Assembly (NCBI GenBank): GCA_902633655.1 | Contig: CACPHA010000004.1 | Span: 1-49,874 of the forward strand | Direction: 5' to 3' | Source of the DNA: Paracoccaceae bacterium | Lineage (GTDB): Bacteria > Pseudomonadota > Alphaproteobacteria > Rhodobacterales > Rhodobacteraceae | Length of the DNA: 49,874 nucleotides | Shown: piece after piece, positions 8,624 through 16,854 of the stretch | Numbering within the stretch: the first letter of the stretch is position 1 | Layout of the letters: each line of letters starts with the position of its first letter | Made by a program: the position numbers and the translations under genes | Notes under the pieces: generated by a model | Told to the model about the DNA's origin: nothing | The model's database searches: none | The model's input: only the letters and a program-made list of their open reading frames with translations

Positions 8624-9418
8624 ATGGAGATCATTAAAAGGTTACTTTTTGGCTCTCTAAAATCTTTTATTTCGCTTATTTTGATGATTTTGGCGGCTAC
8701 CAGTTTTCTGTGGTATGTTTGGTGGCTTGGCATACTATTAATACTTGTTATTTTTTTCATGTGGAAGAAACCAAGAAGACTAGCACTAATATTTTTATCG
8801 ATTGCTATCCTAACATTACCATTTTCATTTCAAAAAATAAGCAGCCAAATGGACTACCTTGGTGATTTGATCATAGATAACGGCGCTCAAGTTCTCACAA
8901 CATCCGAGCGATTAAGTATTTACTTGGGCAATATTTCGATGGCGCTTGTGGGATTTGTAATTATTGCTCCTGAAGTTTCCATAGAAACACTTCTTTTGAT
9001 GGATCCAAGAGCTAAGGACCGCAATTTTAATTCGGACTTTGCTATGAAATCACCTCACATTACAAATATTATCAGTCGTTACACTGAGAAGGTGAAATTA
9101 GGACAGGCTCCACTAAAGTCGGAGCGAATTCCACTTAGGTGGGGTGAGGGATACAATACATATAGTATGTTTGATTACAGAGTTGCTCTAGCCTTGGCAG
9201 GTGGTGGCTTATTTTTGAATTATGAGAAGACTAAGGGTAGCTACAAGATTCAGTGTAAAATAACCATTCACGTCAAATACTCCGAGCCCTACAAGCTGGA
9301 TTTGCTGAATTTCCATGGTATTCGTCTTTATATTGATGAGGCGATATTTTCGGGTCTCCAAGACATCGGTTGGTTCCATCCTTATTTTGCCCATTATCAT
9401 TGGACTTTGGATATCTAG
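8624..9418 (+). CDS. Membrane protein of unknown function, 264 aa
   Basis: Three hydrophobic segments are seen: about 12-32 and 34-46 as a hairpin, and 56-68; a fourth at 103-117 (ISMALVGFVIIAPEV) is possible. The C-terminal 130 residues are soluble, with a beta-rich end containing LQDIGWFHPYFAHYHW. The ATG at 8624 follows AAGAAAGAG. I do not recognise the family. It is monocistronic between the G11 tract and the first A/B cassette, and may be switched by that tract if the tract is real. Long, well-behaved reading frame with natural composition, so a real gene. Confidence 0.65.
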   Translation: MEIIKRLLFGSLKSFISLILMILAATSFLWYVWWLGILLILVIFFMWKKPRRLALIFLSIAILTLPFSFQKISSQMDYLGDLIIDNGAQVLTTSERLSIYLGNISMALVGFVIIAPEVSIETLLLMDPRAKDRNFNSDFAMKSPHITNIISRYTEKVKLGQAPLKSERIPLRWGEGYNTYSMFDYRVALALAGGGLFLNYEKTKGSYKIQCKITIHVKYSEPYKLDLLNFHGIRLYIDEAIFSGLQDIGWFHPYFAHYHWTLDI

Positions 9419-9748
9419 AAAGTTTTTATCCAAATCTTCTAAGGCACCAGCGGAAATCCATAAGAGCAAACTAGTACTTTCCCATAATGTGATGTCTTTT
9501 ATCTTATCGGTGCTTTTGTGGAGGTTTTGGTCTGCCATAATTGGTTGACTAGCGTTCACAGGTGCTCAACCAAAACACAAAATTGATAAATTTATTCAGT
9601 TTACGTGTGAATAATTTATAGTCAGATAAGTTCTACAACGAAATCAACGTTTATTACTCTACTTTTGAAAAACTGGTCCTAAGTAAGCCAGCCTGCAGCA
9701 AACTAATGCAGAAGGCCGGCCAAATATAAAAATGCAGATTTTATGTAG
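9419..9748. other. Gap without convincing gene; weak hairpin at its right end
   Basis: Frames overlapping the end of the 264-aa gene on both strands run into this gap but look like shadows. An imperfect hairpin (GCCAGCC / GGCCGGC arms with TGCA pairs, about 9687-9722) sits just beyond the stop of gene A1 and could end that transcript, though the T-tract is poor. Confidence 0.35.
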
Positions 9749-10336
9749 TCAGGCCAATTCCACACTTATATCGTGACCCAACTCCTGTAATCTGCCCTGT
9801 ATCAAACTTGCTGAAACAGGATCGTGCGAAATCACACCAACATAACTGCTGGCCGGGTTCGGGCTTTCCATGAAAGTAATGTCGCCAGCCCGCAAACCCT
9901 CCTCTTCTTCACCCTTAAATAAGTCTAGGCCATATAGATAGTGGTAGGCCTTAGCGCTGCTTGAATCTTCGTAAGCCCATTCATCTACGTAAAACATCGG
10001 GTCTGCTTCTTGATCGAACGATTTCGGTTTTATGCCTGTCTCATGGTAAATGTCACGAAACTTGCTTAAACTTATCGGGGCACCCGAGGGAAGGTTATAA
10101 CCACGATACCTATGCAAAACTTCACGATAAGTGAGATTGTCAAACCCAAAGTCTGGGCTGTCTAACCGAAACTCGTATTCACATCCAGTATTAACAAAAA
10201 ACAGTTTCCTGGTTTCCGCAGATTTTTTAACAAGTGGAACAACAGCGTTCTTATTTCGCAAATACCAATTCGCTTTTTCCAAATAGGGTGCGGTCAGAAT
10301 GGAGCCTGCTCCGAGGAGAAATGATCTTCTATTCAT
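9749..10336 (-). CDS. Cassette 1 gene A: Tat-like N-terminus, unknown function, 195 aa
   Basis: The N-terminus MNRRSFLLGAGSILTAPYL resembles a twin-arginine signal (RRSFL, then a short weakly hydrophobic stretch), so periplasmic export is likely but not certain. The body is acidic with recurring aromatic motifs (DSPDFGFDNLTYREV, RYRGYNLP, ADPMFYVDEWA) and a C-terminal part, SHDPVSASLIQGRLQELGHD. The paralogue A2 shares all these landmarks, as does pseudogene A3. It starts 1 nt after the stop of gene B1, so the two are co-translated. Function unknown. One of three related two-gene cassettes in the window. Confidence 0.8.
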   Translation of the reverse strand: MNRRSFLLGAGSILTAPYLEKANWYLRNKNAVVPLVKKSAETRKLFFVNTGCEYEFRLDSPDFGFDNLTYREVLHRYRGYNLPSGAPISLSKFRDIYHETGIKPKSFDQEADPMFYVDEWAYEDSSSAKAYHYLYGLDLFKGEEEEGLRAGDITFMESPNPASSYVGVISHDPVSASLIQGRLQELGHDISVELA

Positions 10337-10337
10337 T

Positions 10338-10826
10338 TTACCAGACCTCTCGAGCTAATGCTTTTACATCTTCGACACCGAGGAGGCCGGTATCGTTAAG
10401 CCAATGGAAATGGTCGACATAATTTTCCTTTGCTTCCCACTTCCAAAGAGCCAAGACCAGGTGCTTTGCAATTATCTTCTCATCCGAGTGACACCGATTT
10501 CCATAAGCCATCAGCTGCCAGTGCCATTTCCATGGTCTACACCCGTCTTCTAGCCAATTGTTCCAGAGTAGCCATCCCGTACGGCGTGGATTGAGATAGT
10601 AGTTATCAATACGATTATTCATCGGCGACCAAGCCCATTCCACACTGAACAGGTAGGTAAGTTTCCTTGGCGATGCTTTAGGATAATTCTTCTTTAATGG
10701 CTCAATCAGTTCGACTTTTGGATCAAGGCGCTTAGGCTGAACTGGTAAATCCACCACCTCATATAGCCGTTGTTGGGGCCGTTCTTCAGATGACATTGGA
10801 ATAAAAGATCTATGTTTGGTAGACAT
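10338..10826 (-). CDS. Cassette 1 gene B: Trp-rich protein of unknown function, 162 aa
   Basis: ATG at 10826 with a Shine-Dalgarno GGAGGG ahead of it. No signal peptide, so probably cytoplasmic. The conserved core has AWSPMNNRIDNYYLNP, RTGWLLWNNW, WKWHWQLMAYG and a His/Trp-rich end. B2 and pseudogene B3 share these blocks. The variable N-terminal 50 residues carry Pro/Lys-rich sequence. It precedes A1 by 1 nt, and a 56-nt conserved leader lies immediately upstream. Function not recognised. The fixed pairing of a cytoplasmic B and an exported A is compatible with, among others, an enzyme with a partner or a toxin-immunity pair; nothing in the sequence decides. Confidence 0.8.
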   Translation of the reverse strand: MSTKHRSFIPMSSEERPQQRLYEVVDLPVQPKRLDPKVELIEPLKKNYPKASPRKLTYLFSVEWAWSPMNNRIDNYYLNPRRTGWLLWNNWLEDGCRPWKWHWQLMAYGNRCHSDEKIIAKHLVLALWKWEAKENYVDHFHWLNDTGLLGVEDVKALAREVW

Positions 10827-10836
10827 GTTCTGTCCC

Positions 10837-10892
10837 TCCGCTTTAGTGCTTTAGGCTGGATGCCAAGGCGCACAAGTTGGTTGTTAAATGCC
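10837..10892 (-). promoter_or_regulatory. Conserved 56-nt leader, copy 1 (upstream of B1)
   Basis: It matches leader copies 2 and 3 at about 51 of 56 positions; the differences are one base near the middle and a 4-base block near the gene-distal end. Read on the minus strand it holds GCGCCTTGGCATCC, two tandem CTAAAGC units 8 nt apart and ends in the Shine-Dalgarno of B1. It is probably a shared regulatory leader. Confidence 0.7.
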
Positions 10893-10904
10893 CTTTGTTA
10901 TTTG

Positions 10905-11513
10905 TTAGAGTTCTTTTTCTTTCACTATTTTGATCATCATGTTCTGATCCAGCTCGAGTAACCTGGCCTGTAACAGGCTTGCAGTGAGGGGATCTTCTGA
11001 TCTTACACCTACCGTGTGGCCATGTTTCATTTCTTCTTCATGAATAAACTCCAGATCACCAAGTAATTCGCCATGGCGCCTGTTATCTTTGAAGAGTGGT
11101 AAATCTTTCAGATACGAATAAGCCTTTGCAAAAGGACTTGCCGTTACTTCCCATTCTTGGTGGTAAAGTTGATACGGTGCAATCGCATCCAAATCGTCCT
11201 CTTCCATGCCATACCAAGTTATCAACTTTGCCATGCTCTCTTTGGTGATTTTCTTGCCAGGCATTTCAAGAGAATGTACATATGTCTCCAACCACTCTCT
11301 GTAGGTTAGATCCGGCAACCCATACTCTGGCGTTCCCAGACGCAAATCGAAGGCTTGGTTACCGGTATCAACAAAATAAAGCGTCTCAGCGGCTTTTTCT
11401 ACTTCCAATAATGGGACCACAGCATTTTTGTTTCTTAAAAACCAATTCGCCTTATCGACAAAATTTGAAGTAAGAATGGCACCGGAACCAACTAGAAAAG
11501 ATCGCCTATCCAT
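10905..11513 (-). CDS. Cassette 2 gene A: Tat-like N-terminus, unknown function, 202 aa
   Basis: Paralogue of A1: MDRRSFLVGSGAILTSNF at the N-terminus, then KANWFLRNKNAVVPL (nearly identical to A1), LTYREWLETY, and the C-terminal block SEDPLTASLLQARLLELDQ. The middle (95-125) has diverged and lacks the DQEADPMF block of A1. It overlaps gene B2 by 8 nt. The first 30 residues are far better conserved than the rest, which points to a common export route or partner with divergent specificity (inference). Confidence 0.8.
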   Translation of the reverse strand: MDRRSFLVGSGAILTSNFVDKANWFLRNKNAVVPLLEVEKAAETLYFVDTGNQAFDLRLGTPEYGLPDLTYREWLETYVHSLEMPGKKITKESMAKLITWYGMEEDDLDAIAPYQLYHQEWEVTASPFAKAYSYLKDLPLFKDNRRHGELLGDLEFIHEEEMKHGHTVGVRSEDPLTASLLQARLLELDQNMMIKIVKEKEL

Positions 11514-12003
11514 CTTTCCAAACCTTCCGTGCTATAGTGTTCACTTCAGCTGTACTGAAAAGACCTGAACGGGACACCTTATCATAATGCCCGGCTAAGT
11601 AGTGTTCAGCTTCCCATTTCCAGAATTCCAAAAGCAAATGTGTGGCAATTGTCTTTTCGTGTGCTTTACACCTACTTCCATAGGCCAAAAGTTCCCAATG
11701 CCATGTCCACGGTGGATTTCCGTCTTCCGTATAATTACTCCAAAGTAGCCAGCCTGTTTGATTGGGATTAAGGTAGAAATGATTAAGGCGATTATTCATC
11801 GGTGACCAAGCCCATTCTGCACTAAAAAGAAAGATGCGTTTCCTCGGAGCTGCTGTGGATGGACGGGTTAATAATGGCTTATCCTGCTCGATTTCAGGAT
11901 GAAGATGTTTAGGGCGTTTTGGAAAGTATACTAAAGCATTCAAGTCGTTGCTAGAACGCTCACAAGATAACAAGTTAATTGAAGAGTTTTGCTCAGAACA
12001 CAT
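11506..12003 (-). CDS. Cassette 2 gene B: Trp-rich protein of unknown function, 165 aa
   Basis: Paralogue of B1: AEWAWSPMNNRLNHFYLNP, QTGWLLWSNYTEDG, WTWHWELLAYGSRC, EFWKWEAEHYLAGHY. ATG at 12003 preceded by GGAGGAACAGGTC. The N-terminal 45 residues share little with B1 beyond the PKR-containing stretch. It lies downstream of leader copy 2 and overlaps gene A2, so the same gene order and coupling occur as in cassette 1; the two cassettes are tandem with a repeat length of 1177 bp between leaders. Function unknown. Confidence 0.8.
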   Translation of the reverse strand: MCSEQNSSINLLSCERSSNDLNALVYFPKRPKHLHPEIEQDKPLLTRPSTAAPRKRIFLFSAEWAWSPMNNRLNHFYLNPNQTGWLLWSNYTEDGNPPWTWHWELLAYGSRCKAHEKTIATHLLLEFWKWEAEHYLAGHYDKVSRSGLFSTAEVNTIARKVWKDG

Positions 12004-12013
12004 GACCTGTTCC

Positions 12014-12069
12014 TCCGCTTTAGTGCTTTAGGCGGGATGCCAAGGCGCACAAGTTGAAGATTAAATGCC
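12014..12069 (-). promoter_or_regulatory. Conserved 56-nt leader, copy 2 (upstream of B2)
   Basis: It differs from copy 3 (17956-18011), about 5.9 kb away, at one of 56 positions. The conserved block ends at the Shine-Dalgarno sequence; beyond it both flanks diverge. Confidence 0.72.
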
Positions 12070-12393
12070 TTAAGATGAGGATAACGGAAAACTACATTGG
12101 ATGCAACCAGCATTTGGCTTATCCCGCGTTTGATGAAGTTGGCAATTTCTATTGAGTGCGTCTGTTATTTATCAAGTTAAATTATTCGAACAAATTTGTT
12201 TACACTTGGTTTGACTTTTTTCCTCGGAAATCTTAAAGCCCTGCGCTGTCGGAACTTTTTTAGTTTTGACAGCGCAACTGACGTATCGCTATCCTTGTAA
12301 ACGGGCACTAGTTTTATTTTCTTGCCGACTTTTAACGCCAGACCTCCTGAGCGCATTATTGCCGCTTTGAGGCAGCACTCAATCTATTATTTA
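12070..12393. other. Non-coding gap with a 9-bp perfect stem
   Basis: No supportable gene. TGCGCTGTC (12242-12250) pairs with GACAGCGCA (12268-12276) across a 17-nt loop. No T-tract follows on either strand, so it may be an operator or an RNA hairpin rather than a terminator. Confidence 0.4.
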
Positions 12394-12809
12394 TCAAGCA
12401 ACTTCTGAGAATTTCTCAGCCCCTTTTGCTGCCTCAACTGCAAGCAAAGAAATAGCTAGATTAAACAGCATTAAGATTTCCTCGTGCTTTGTCCCAGGAG
12501 CATCATTAAACTTTCCAACATCGTCAAATTCACCGCGTGTTAAAATACCCAGCGCTAGTCTCGAGCATCAGAAAGCCTCCGGTATGCTACCGCGTGGCAA
12601 TTCCCCCTATAGTAAGGGGGATCATCTGGTGTAAAACTTTCAGGCCAGTCGTAATTTGGCGCTCCCAAAGCAAAACACGCTTCATTGACGCTATATGAAT
12701 TTCCTTTCTGAACTCCAGTTTTTATCCTGTTTCCAGGGTTTGATATTGGCCCACATGCCTTATGCAGTTGGGCTTTTGTTTCGGTATGGTTTGGTAAGAA
12801 GTAAATCAT
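12394..12809 (-). pseudogene. Frameshifted small gene (about 138 aa when repaired)
   Basis: The ATG at 12809 follows a strong Shine-Dalgarno (AAAGGAGC). The frame runs 84 codons to a TAG at 12555. The text then continues in another frame to the TGA at 12394-12396 with coding character (LGILTRGEFDDVGKFNDAPG ... AAKGAEKFSEVA). Removing a two-base GA at about 12560 joins both parts smoothly (RRLSDA then RLALGIL). The length of 416 nt, 2 more than a multiple of 3, agrees. Product unknown. It follows the 62-aa gene by 2 nt. The 84-aa N-terminal part may still be made. Confidence 0.5.
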
Positions 12810-12811
12810 CT

Positions 12812-13000
12812 TTAGCTCCTTTCGATTTGAACGCGTATAAAGGGTTTGTTGGTTTGTTTAAGGTCTGGATTTCGGATCGTCTCCATTACCCGTTTCCCTT
12901 TTCTGAGAGCGTTCAACTTGTTGATAAGCTTATCGTATTGACCAACACCGAACCGATGCGTCCTCATTGAGGAGCGCCGCTTATTTAAAGTTTCAGACAT
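12812..13000 (-). CDS. Small basic protein of unknown function, 62 aa
   Basis: ATG at 13000 preceded by GGAG at a good distance; an upstream TTG in the same frame has no such site. The product is rich in Lys and Arg (NKRRSSMRTHRFG, KLNALRKGKR), so it may bind nucleic acid, but there is no recognisable fold. It is the first gene of a two-gene unit with the frameshifted gene that follows. Confidence 0.5.
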   Translation of the reverse strand: MSETLNKRRSSMRTHRFGVGQYDKLINKLNALRKGKRVMETIRNPDLKQTNKPFIRVQIERS

Positions 13001-13115
13001 GTTTTTGTCTCCATTAGGACAAGACAAAAGAAGCCAAAAAATGGCCGTCTCGCTTGTAACTAATGAACATCTAAAGAATTAACAGAGACCTATTTGGACG
13101 TCAAGCAGGGACTAA

Positions 13116-13829
13116 TTAATCTACAATACTTGTCAGTATATCCCAAGGTGTCAGCATACCTGTTATTATATCTTCCGGTTTCCCACTTGGGGTAACAAAC
13201 AATGAACCTACCCTTTGGGTTGAGCTTTCAATCGCCGTGAAAATGTTGTGTATCCTCTCAAGGGATGTAGAAGGCTTAATGATTTTGAAAGTTTGCGACC
13301 CAACTTCTTTGGTGCAGAAGTCCATAATATCCTTAATCATCAAATCATCGCCTGCGTCTATAATTTCGTCACTGCAAAAATAGGAAAAAAGTGAGCTTTC
13401 GCTAAAAACCCCCATCAAACTTTTCTTCGAATCCAAAATCGGTATATGAGACAGTTGGCGAGATGCCATAGCATGGGTAGCATCTTTTACTTTTGCATCA
13501 ACTTTAAGAGAAAAAATTTTCTTAAAAGGAACGCAAATATCTTTAGCAGTTTTGGGGTTTTTCAGTGCTTCAATGAGCTCCTTTAAGTCATCCGTAAGTA
13601 ACTCATTTACTAGTACCGCTTCATAAGCCTTGTCATGATTTGGATGCTGTAGAATATTTCTAATATCGCGAATTTGTCTAATTTTCCTTTCGTTAGATCT
13701 TATTATCCAACTCTTCTTGCTTGCAGCAGCGAGGTCAAAATTACTAGAGTTGGAACTTCCTCCTGCCAGCGCGTTACAAATAAATTTCAACTCCTCATAT
13801 AGATTAATAAATTCTTTATTTTTGTTCAT
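13116..13829 (-). CDS. HEPN-like domain fused to a CBS-domain pair, 237 aa
   Basis: I chose the ATG at 13829 (MNKNKEFINLYEELKF); the frame is open about 22 codons further. Residues 1-95 are helical and hold RNILQHP, an R-x4-H motif (R57, H62) as in HEPN ribonucleases. Residues 95-235 form two CBS repeats: the first has VKDATHAMASRQLSHIPILD and LMGVFSESSLF, the second LERIHNIFTAIESS and ITGMLTPWDIL. CBS pairs bind adenine nucleotides, so a nuclease or scaffold controlled by a nucleotide signal is plausible (inference). HEPN motifs are short, so that half is less certain than the CBS half. Divergent from the 96-aa gene; located in a defence-rich region. Confidence 0.6.
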   Translation of the reverse strand: MNKNKEFINLYEELKFICNALAGGSSNSSNFDLAAASKKSWIIRSNERKIRQIRDIRNILQHPNHDKAYEAVLVNELLTDDLKELIEALKNPKTAKDICVPFKKIFSLKVDAKVKDATHAMASRQLSHIPILDSKKSLMGVFSESSLFSYFCSDEIIDAGDDLMIKDIMDFCTKEVGSQTFKIIKPSTSLERIHNIFTAIESSTQRVGSLFVTPSGKPEDIITGMLTPWDILTSIVD

Positions 13830-13991
13830 ATGAAAATTTCCTATCCAACAAGCGTAAAATCGATAATTTTCAATGCCATAGAACCTGATCCCCATAAACT
13901 GTTTAATTTCGGCCTTATTCCACGCATATTTACCTGAGTTTAGGTTAACATAAGTCTTACTTCAAATGCTAAGTCTGCGGCACTAAATTCA

Positions 13992-14282
13992 ATGAAATAC
14001 AAAACTGAATTAGCCCTGATAAAGGAGCAGAATATTGATATAACAAATTTTGAGCAAGCATTGGACGATTTTAAAGAGCAATTAGGAAAAAACTATGACT
14101 TGGCATCAAGAAAATTCACAACTGCAATAGAAGAGATTGATAAATCAACTGGTGTTTCATTTGAAACCCATCAAAGAATGGTTCTTTCTTCCAAATCAGA
14201 AAGTCGTAACCTTGGTCGGCAAATGCGCTTTCTGGTTGATTTAAGATTTGCAAAAATCATATCATCAACGATGGATCAATAG
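13992..14282 (+). CDS. Small helical protein, 96 aa, family not named
   Basis: The sequence NFEQALDDFKEQLGKNYDLA followed by FTTAIEEIDKSTG resembles a small conserved family, often annotated only as a domain of unknown function, with the pattern F-x-F-x-x-x-hydrophobic-x-x-N...A.KKF..AI.EIDK. It appears all-helical and probably cytoplasmic. No clear Shine-Dalgarno sequence. It is divergent from the HEPN-CBS gene and stands alone. The composition and the match from memory support a real gene. Confidence 0.55.
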   Translation: MKYKTELALIKEQNIDITNFEQALDDFKEQLGKNYDLASRKFTTAIEEIDKSTGVSFETHQRMVLSSKSESRNLGRQMRFLVDLRFAKIISSTMDQ

Positions 14283-14586
14283 TAATCGGTAAAGCTAACT
14301 TCTTTCGCCTCTAAACCAAGCCACGGGGTGCATGTGCAGGAAAAACCCGTTTCTTATTAAGCTTGTAATTTTTACAATATATTTATATTTTAGATAGATC
14401 TTATACGGCCACATATAGAGCTGCATACACACTGTCAGAGACTGCCCGAAAGCCGTATAATGCCCAATAGACCGTAGTGATCAGGTAGGCGGATCGCAGT
14501 CTGGTAGCTCAATTGCAAATAGCTTTGGAAAGGGAGATCCCCTATTTGCTGTTATTTTCGATTGAAAAAATAAAGTGAAATCGTAC
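14283..14586 (+). terminator. Convergent gap with a terminator-like hairpin and a possible structured RNA
   Basis: GCAAATAG (14515-14522) pairs perfectly with CTATTTGC (14542-14549), encloses GGGAGATCCC, and is followed on the plus strand by TGTTATTTT, a fair rho-independent terminator. Just upstream, AGACTGC near 14436 and GCAGTCT near 14497 form a 7-bp stem closing about 55 nt. No gene is seen. It could end the 96-aa transcript or mark a small RNA. Confidence 0.4.
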
Positions 14587-16398
14587 TCAGGACCTAAGCG
14601 CGTTCTTAAAGAACTGGTTTAATGAAGTGTTAGAACTTACAATAAATAACGACTGTCCAAGAGACCCTGCCTTGAGCCTCGATAAACCAACATAAACTAA
14701 CTTTCTAAAACTTGGATTATCATTTTGGTTCAAAACAAGGACGATGCGGGTTCCACTCATACCTTTGAAGCTGTGGATTGTTGATATTTTAACTCGACCC
14801 GAAGTCGACGAGAATTCTAATTTGAGATCACGCTCCTCGAAATTTCCTCTTTGTCCTTGATACTTAAAAGTTGTTTCCAACTTTACATTTCTCTGAACGA
14901 GAGCCTTTGCTATGCTAGCGCCTATTTCTTTTTTGGGTACCAAAACAACTATGTCTTCTACTGAACGATCCGCATTGCCACTATAAGCTTTTTTATCTTG
15001 TTCAATTATTTTATGGACTTGATCAAAGGAGCTTGTGACTAAATTACTCTGGCTAACCTCAAGTAATTCCAATCTATCATCTAGCGAAAGCTGCCTGTTT
15101 TCCAGATTGTCTGAGACAAGTTCTTCAGAATCTTCAAAACTAATATGATCGAGAAACTTTGCTTTGTAGTTATTTATTAGAGGAACCAAATAATTTGGTG
15201 TTCTGAAAGATGAGTTTAATGTTAGCCAGGGGCCGGAAAAACCAAGGCCATTTATTTTTTCATTAGTCCAGTTTTGCGATTTATCATAAATATCCTGACG
15301 CGTATCTGCAGCAATCAACAGTTCACCTTCTGGTCTTAAAAACAGAAGTGCCGCTTCAAGCCAAGTGACTTCCATATCCTGCGCTTCATCAATAATGATT
15401 GCATCAAATTTGAACTCATCCAATATGTTTCGTGTTTGAAGTTGCTTTATAATAAAACTCCCTACACCATCAAAAGGCTTCTGATCTTCGTCAGTTCCGA
15501 TAAATTGGGCGGCCCATTCGTCTTCAAAATGAAATTGATATGATACTCTTCTGCACCAATTATGATAGTTTAACCAAACAACTCGACCATTATTATTTTT
15601 GGTATGTTTGGAGAATCTTATGCGCAGTTCATTAAGAATGGTGATGTTATAAGTTAAATACAGAACTTCTTTTTTATTATCACTAAGTTCTCCAGCTCGT
15701 GCAATTAAAGCTTCCGTTTTTCCACTGCCAGGTCCCCCCTTAATTCGTCTTCTTTTTATGTTTTCCTCATTCAAGATGATGCGTTTTTGATCAGATTGAA
15801 AATTCAATGGTGAATGAGTATTGGCCTCAGATAGTTTGAGCCAATTGCTGAGATCCGGCACAGTTCTAGGATCAAGTGCTGGAAACGACTCATAGCTGAC
15901 TTGTGGACAAAATTTGCTTGGATCAATTTGGGTTTCTGAATAGTTTGAATTGTCGAGTAGGCCAGCATCTAACTTCAAAAGTAAACTTTTTACATACGCT
16001 TTTTCATCCTCATCAAAAGCAAAATTTGGATAGAATAAAGTGATTGTTATTTGAGGCGGATGACGATCATTGAACACCCGCTTCCGCATCCTGAAACCAT
16101 ATAATTTATTAAGTTCTGAATGTGCTAATTTAATTCGCCAGATCGGCAAGTTATGCGTGATGTTACTGCTCCTACTCTCCGCATTTATTGAAAGCCCGCC
16201 CGAGACCTTTGACAGTGCACGCACTGCTTCACTTATTTGGAGATACTCTATAAATATTAGATTTAATCCTCCACTCTTATGTAAGATTGCAAGCTCAGGC
16301 TCAATTCCATTCAAGTAAGGTTTTAGAAATAGTTTACATTCTTTTGGCAAGGAATATTCTAAACGCGCCGCAAAGTTTTCAAGTTGGTCTAAGTGCAT
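14587..16398 (-). CDS. UvrD/REP-like superfamily 1 helicase with unusual N-terminal domain, 603 aa
   Basis: ATG at 16398 chosen for its upstream AGAGGA; a GTG seven codons earlier is less likely. Residues 1-210 form an uncharacterised domain; the stretch ELAILHKSGGLNLIFIEYL recalls the core of NERD/PD-(D/E)XK folds but lacks the catalytic Lys. The helicase core has Walker A GGPGSGKT (221-228), Walker B IIIDEAQDM, motif III-like LLIAADTRQDIYD, motif V-like VKISTIHSFKGM and motif VI-like LVYVGLSRLK. Helicases of this type occur in defence systems (GajB-like and others) as well as in repair. It is alone here, between the HEPN-CBS block and cassette 3. It may pair with a neighbour as a defence system (inference). 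Confidence 0.82.
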   Translation of the reverse strand: MHLDQLENFAARLEYSLPKECKLFLKPYLNGIEPELAILHKSGGLNLIFIEYLQISEAVRALSKVSGGLSINAESRSSNITHNLPIWRIKLAHSELNKLYGFRMRKRVFNDRHPPQITITLFYPNFAFDEDEKAYVKSLLLKLDAGLLDNSNYSETQIDPSKFCPQVSYESFPALDPRTVPDLSNWLKLSEANTHSPLNFQSDQKRIILNEENIKRRRIKGGPGSGKTEALIARAGELSDNKKEVLYLTYNITILNELRIRFSKHTKNNNGRVVWLNYHNWCRRVSYQFHFEDEWAAQFIGTDEDQKPFDGVGSFIIKQLQTRNILDEFKFDAIIIDEAQDMEVTWLEAALLFLRPEGELLIAADTRQDIYDKSQNWTNEKINGLGFSGPWLTLNSSFRTPNYLVPLINNYKAKFLDHISFEDSEELVSDNLENRQLSLDDRLELLEVSQSNLVTSSFDQVHKIIEQDKKAYSGNADRSVEDIVVLVPKKEIGASIAKALVQRNVKLETTFKYQGQRGNFEERDLKLEFSSTSGRVKISTIHSFKGMSGTRIVLVLNQNDNPSFRKLVYVGLSRLKAGSLGQSLFIVSSNTSLNQFFKNALRS

Positions 16399-16656
16399 AA
16401 AATATAATCCTCTACCCACGTAGATTTAGTATAATCTAAACGATTGGAAAACCTACTGTTTATAAGAAAGCTTTGCGAATAATGCTCGCAAAAAATTTTT
16501 ATATTTTGCATGCGTTGCAGATACTGACACGACGCGCTCCCACCCAGTATACCAGCTACTCAAGCCACATAACATGCAGTGCGTTTCAAGACTCCCTGTT
16601 GTCACTAATTTCTCTATATCAGTAAAGGAAAGGATTTCGTCGAAAGGAGGAATTCG

Positions 16657-16854
16657 ATGTCCAAAGAGCCAGGCTGGGATTCAAAAGCTATAGCTGCCAT
16701 TGCCAAGGAGTTTTGTGGTGGATACGAGCAGATGTTTGAGAGTCACAAATGGCCTGAACGAGGCTCTCAAATGATGACTTCAGCACCCAGTCATATCAAA
16801 AGGAGTTACGGCAACATCGGAACTTTCGTTGATGTGCATGCAAAGACTTCTTGA
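16657..16854 (+). CDS. Small ORF with very strong RBS, possibly truncated, 65 aa
   Basis: ATG at 16657 preceded by AAAGGAGG, one of the best Shine-Dalgarno sequences in the window. The start MSKEPGWDSKAIAAIAKEF looks natural; the last 20 codons overlap, antisense, the decayed 3' end of cassette 3 gene A. This suggests the original 3' end was replaced when cassette 3 arrived. Family not recognised. Confidence 0.4.
   Translation: MSKEPGWDSKAIAAIAKEFCGGYEQMFESHKWPERGSQMMTSAPSHIKRSYGNIGTFVDVHAKTS

Noticed and set aside
9209-9559. Open frames on both strands over the end of the 264-aa gene
   Set aside because: They overlap a better-supported gene, lack Shine-Dalgarno sequences and show no protein-like motifs.
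10837-10892. The conserved leader as a sigma-54 promoter, because it contains TTGGCA
   Set aside because: The required TTGC-type element at the proper distance is missing.
9749-12003. An integron-like cassette array
   Set aside because: The repeat lies upstream of each two-gene unit and lacks attC core sites and imperfect-palindrome structure, and no tyrosine integron integrase is present.
14480-14520. A tRNA fragment suggested by TGGTAGCTCA
   Set aside because: No acceptor, anticodon or T arm can be assembled around it.
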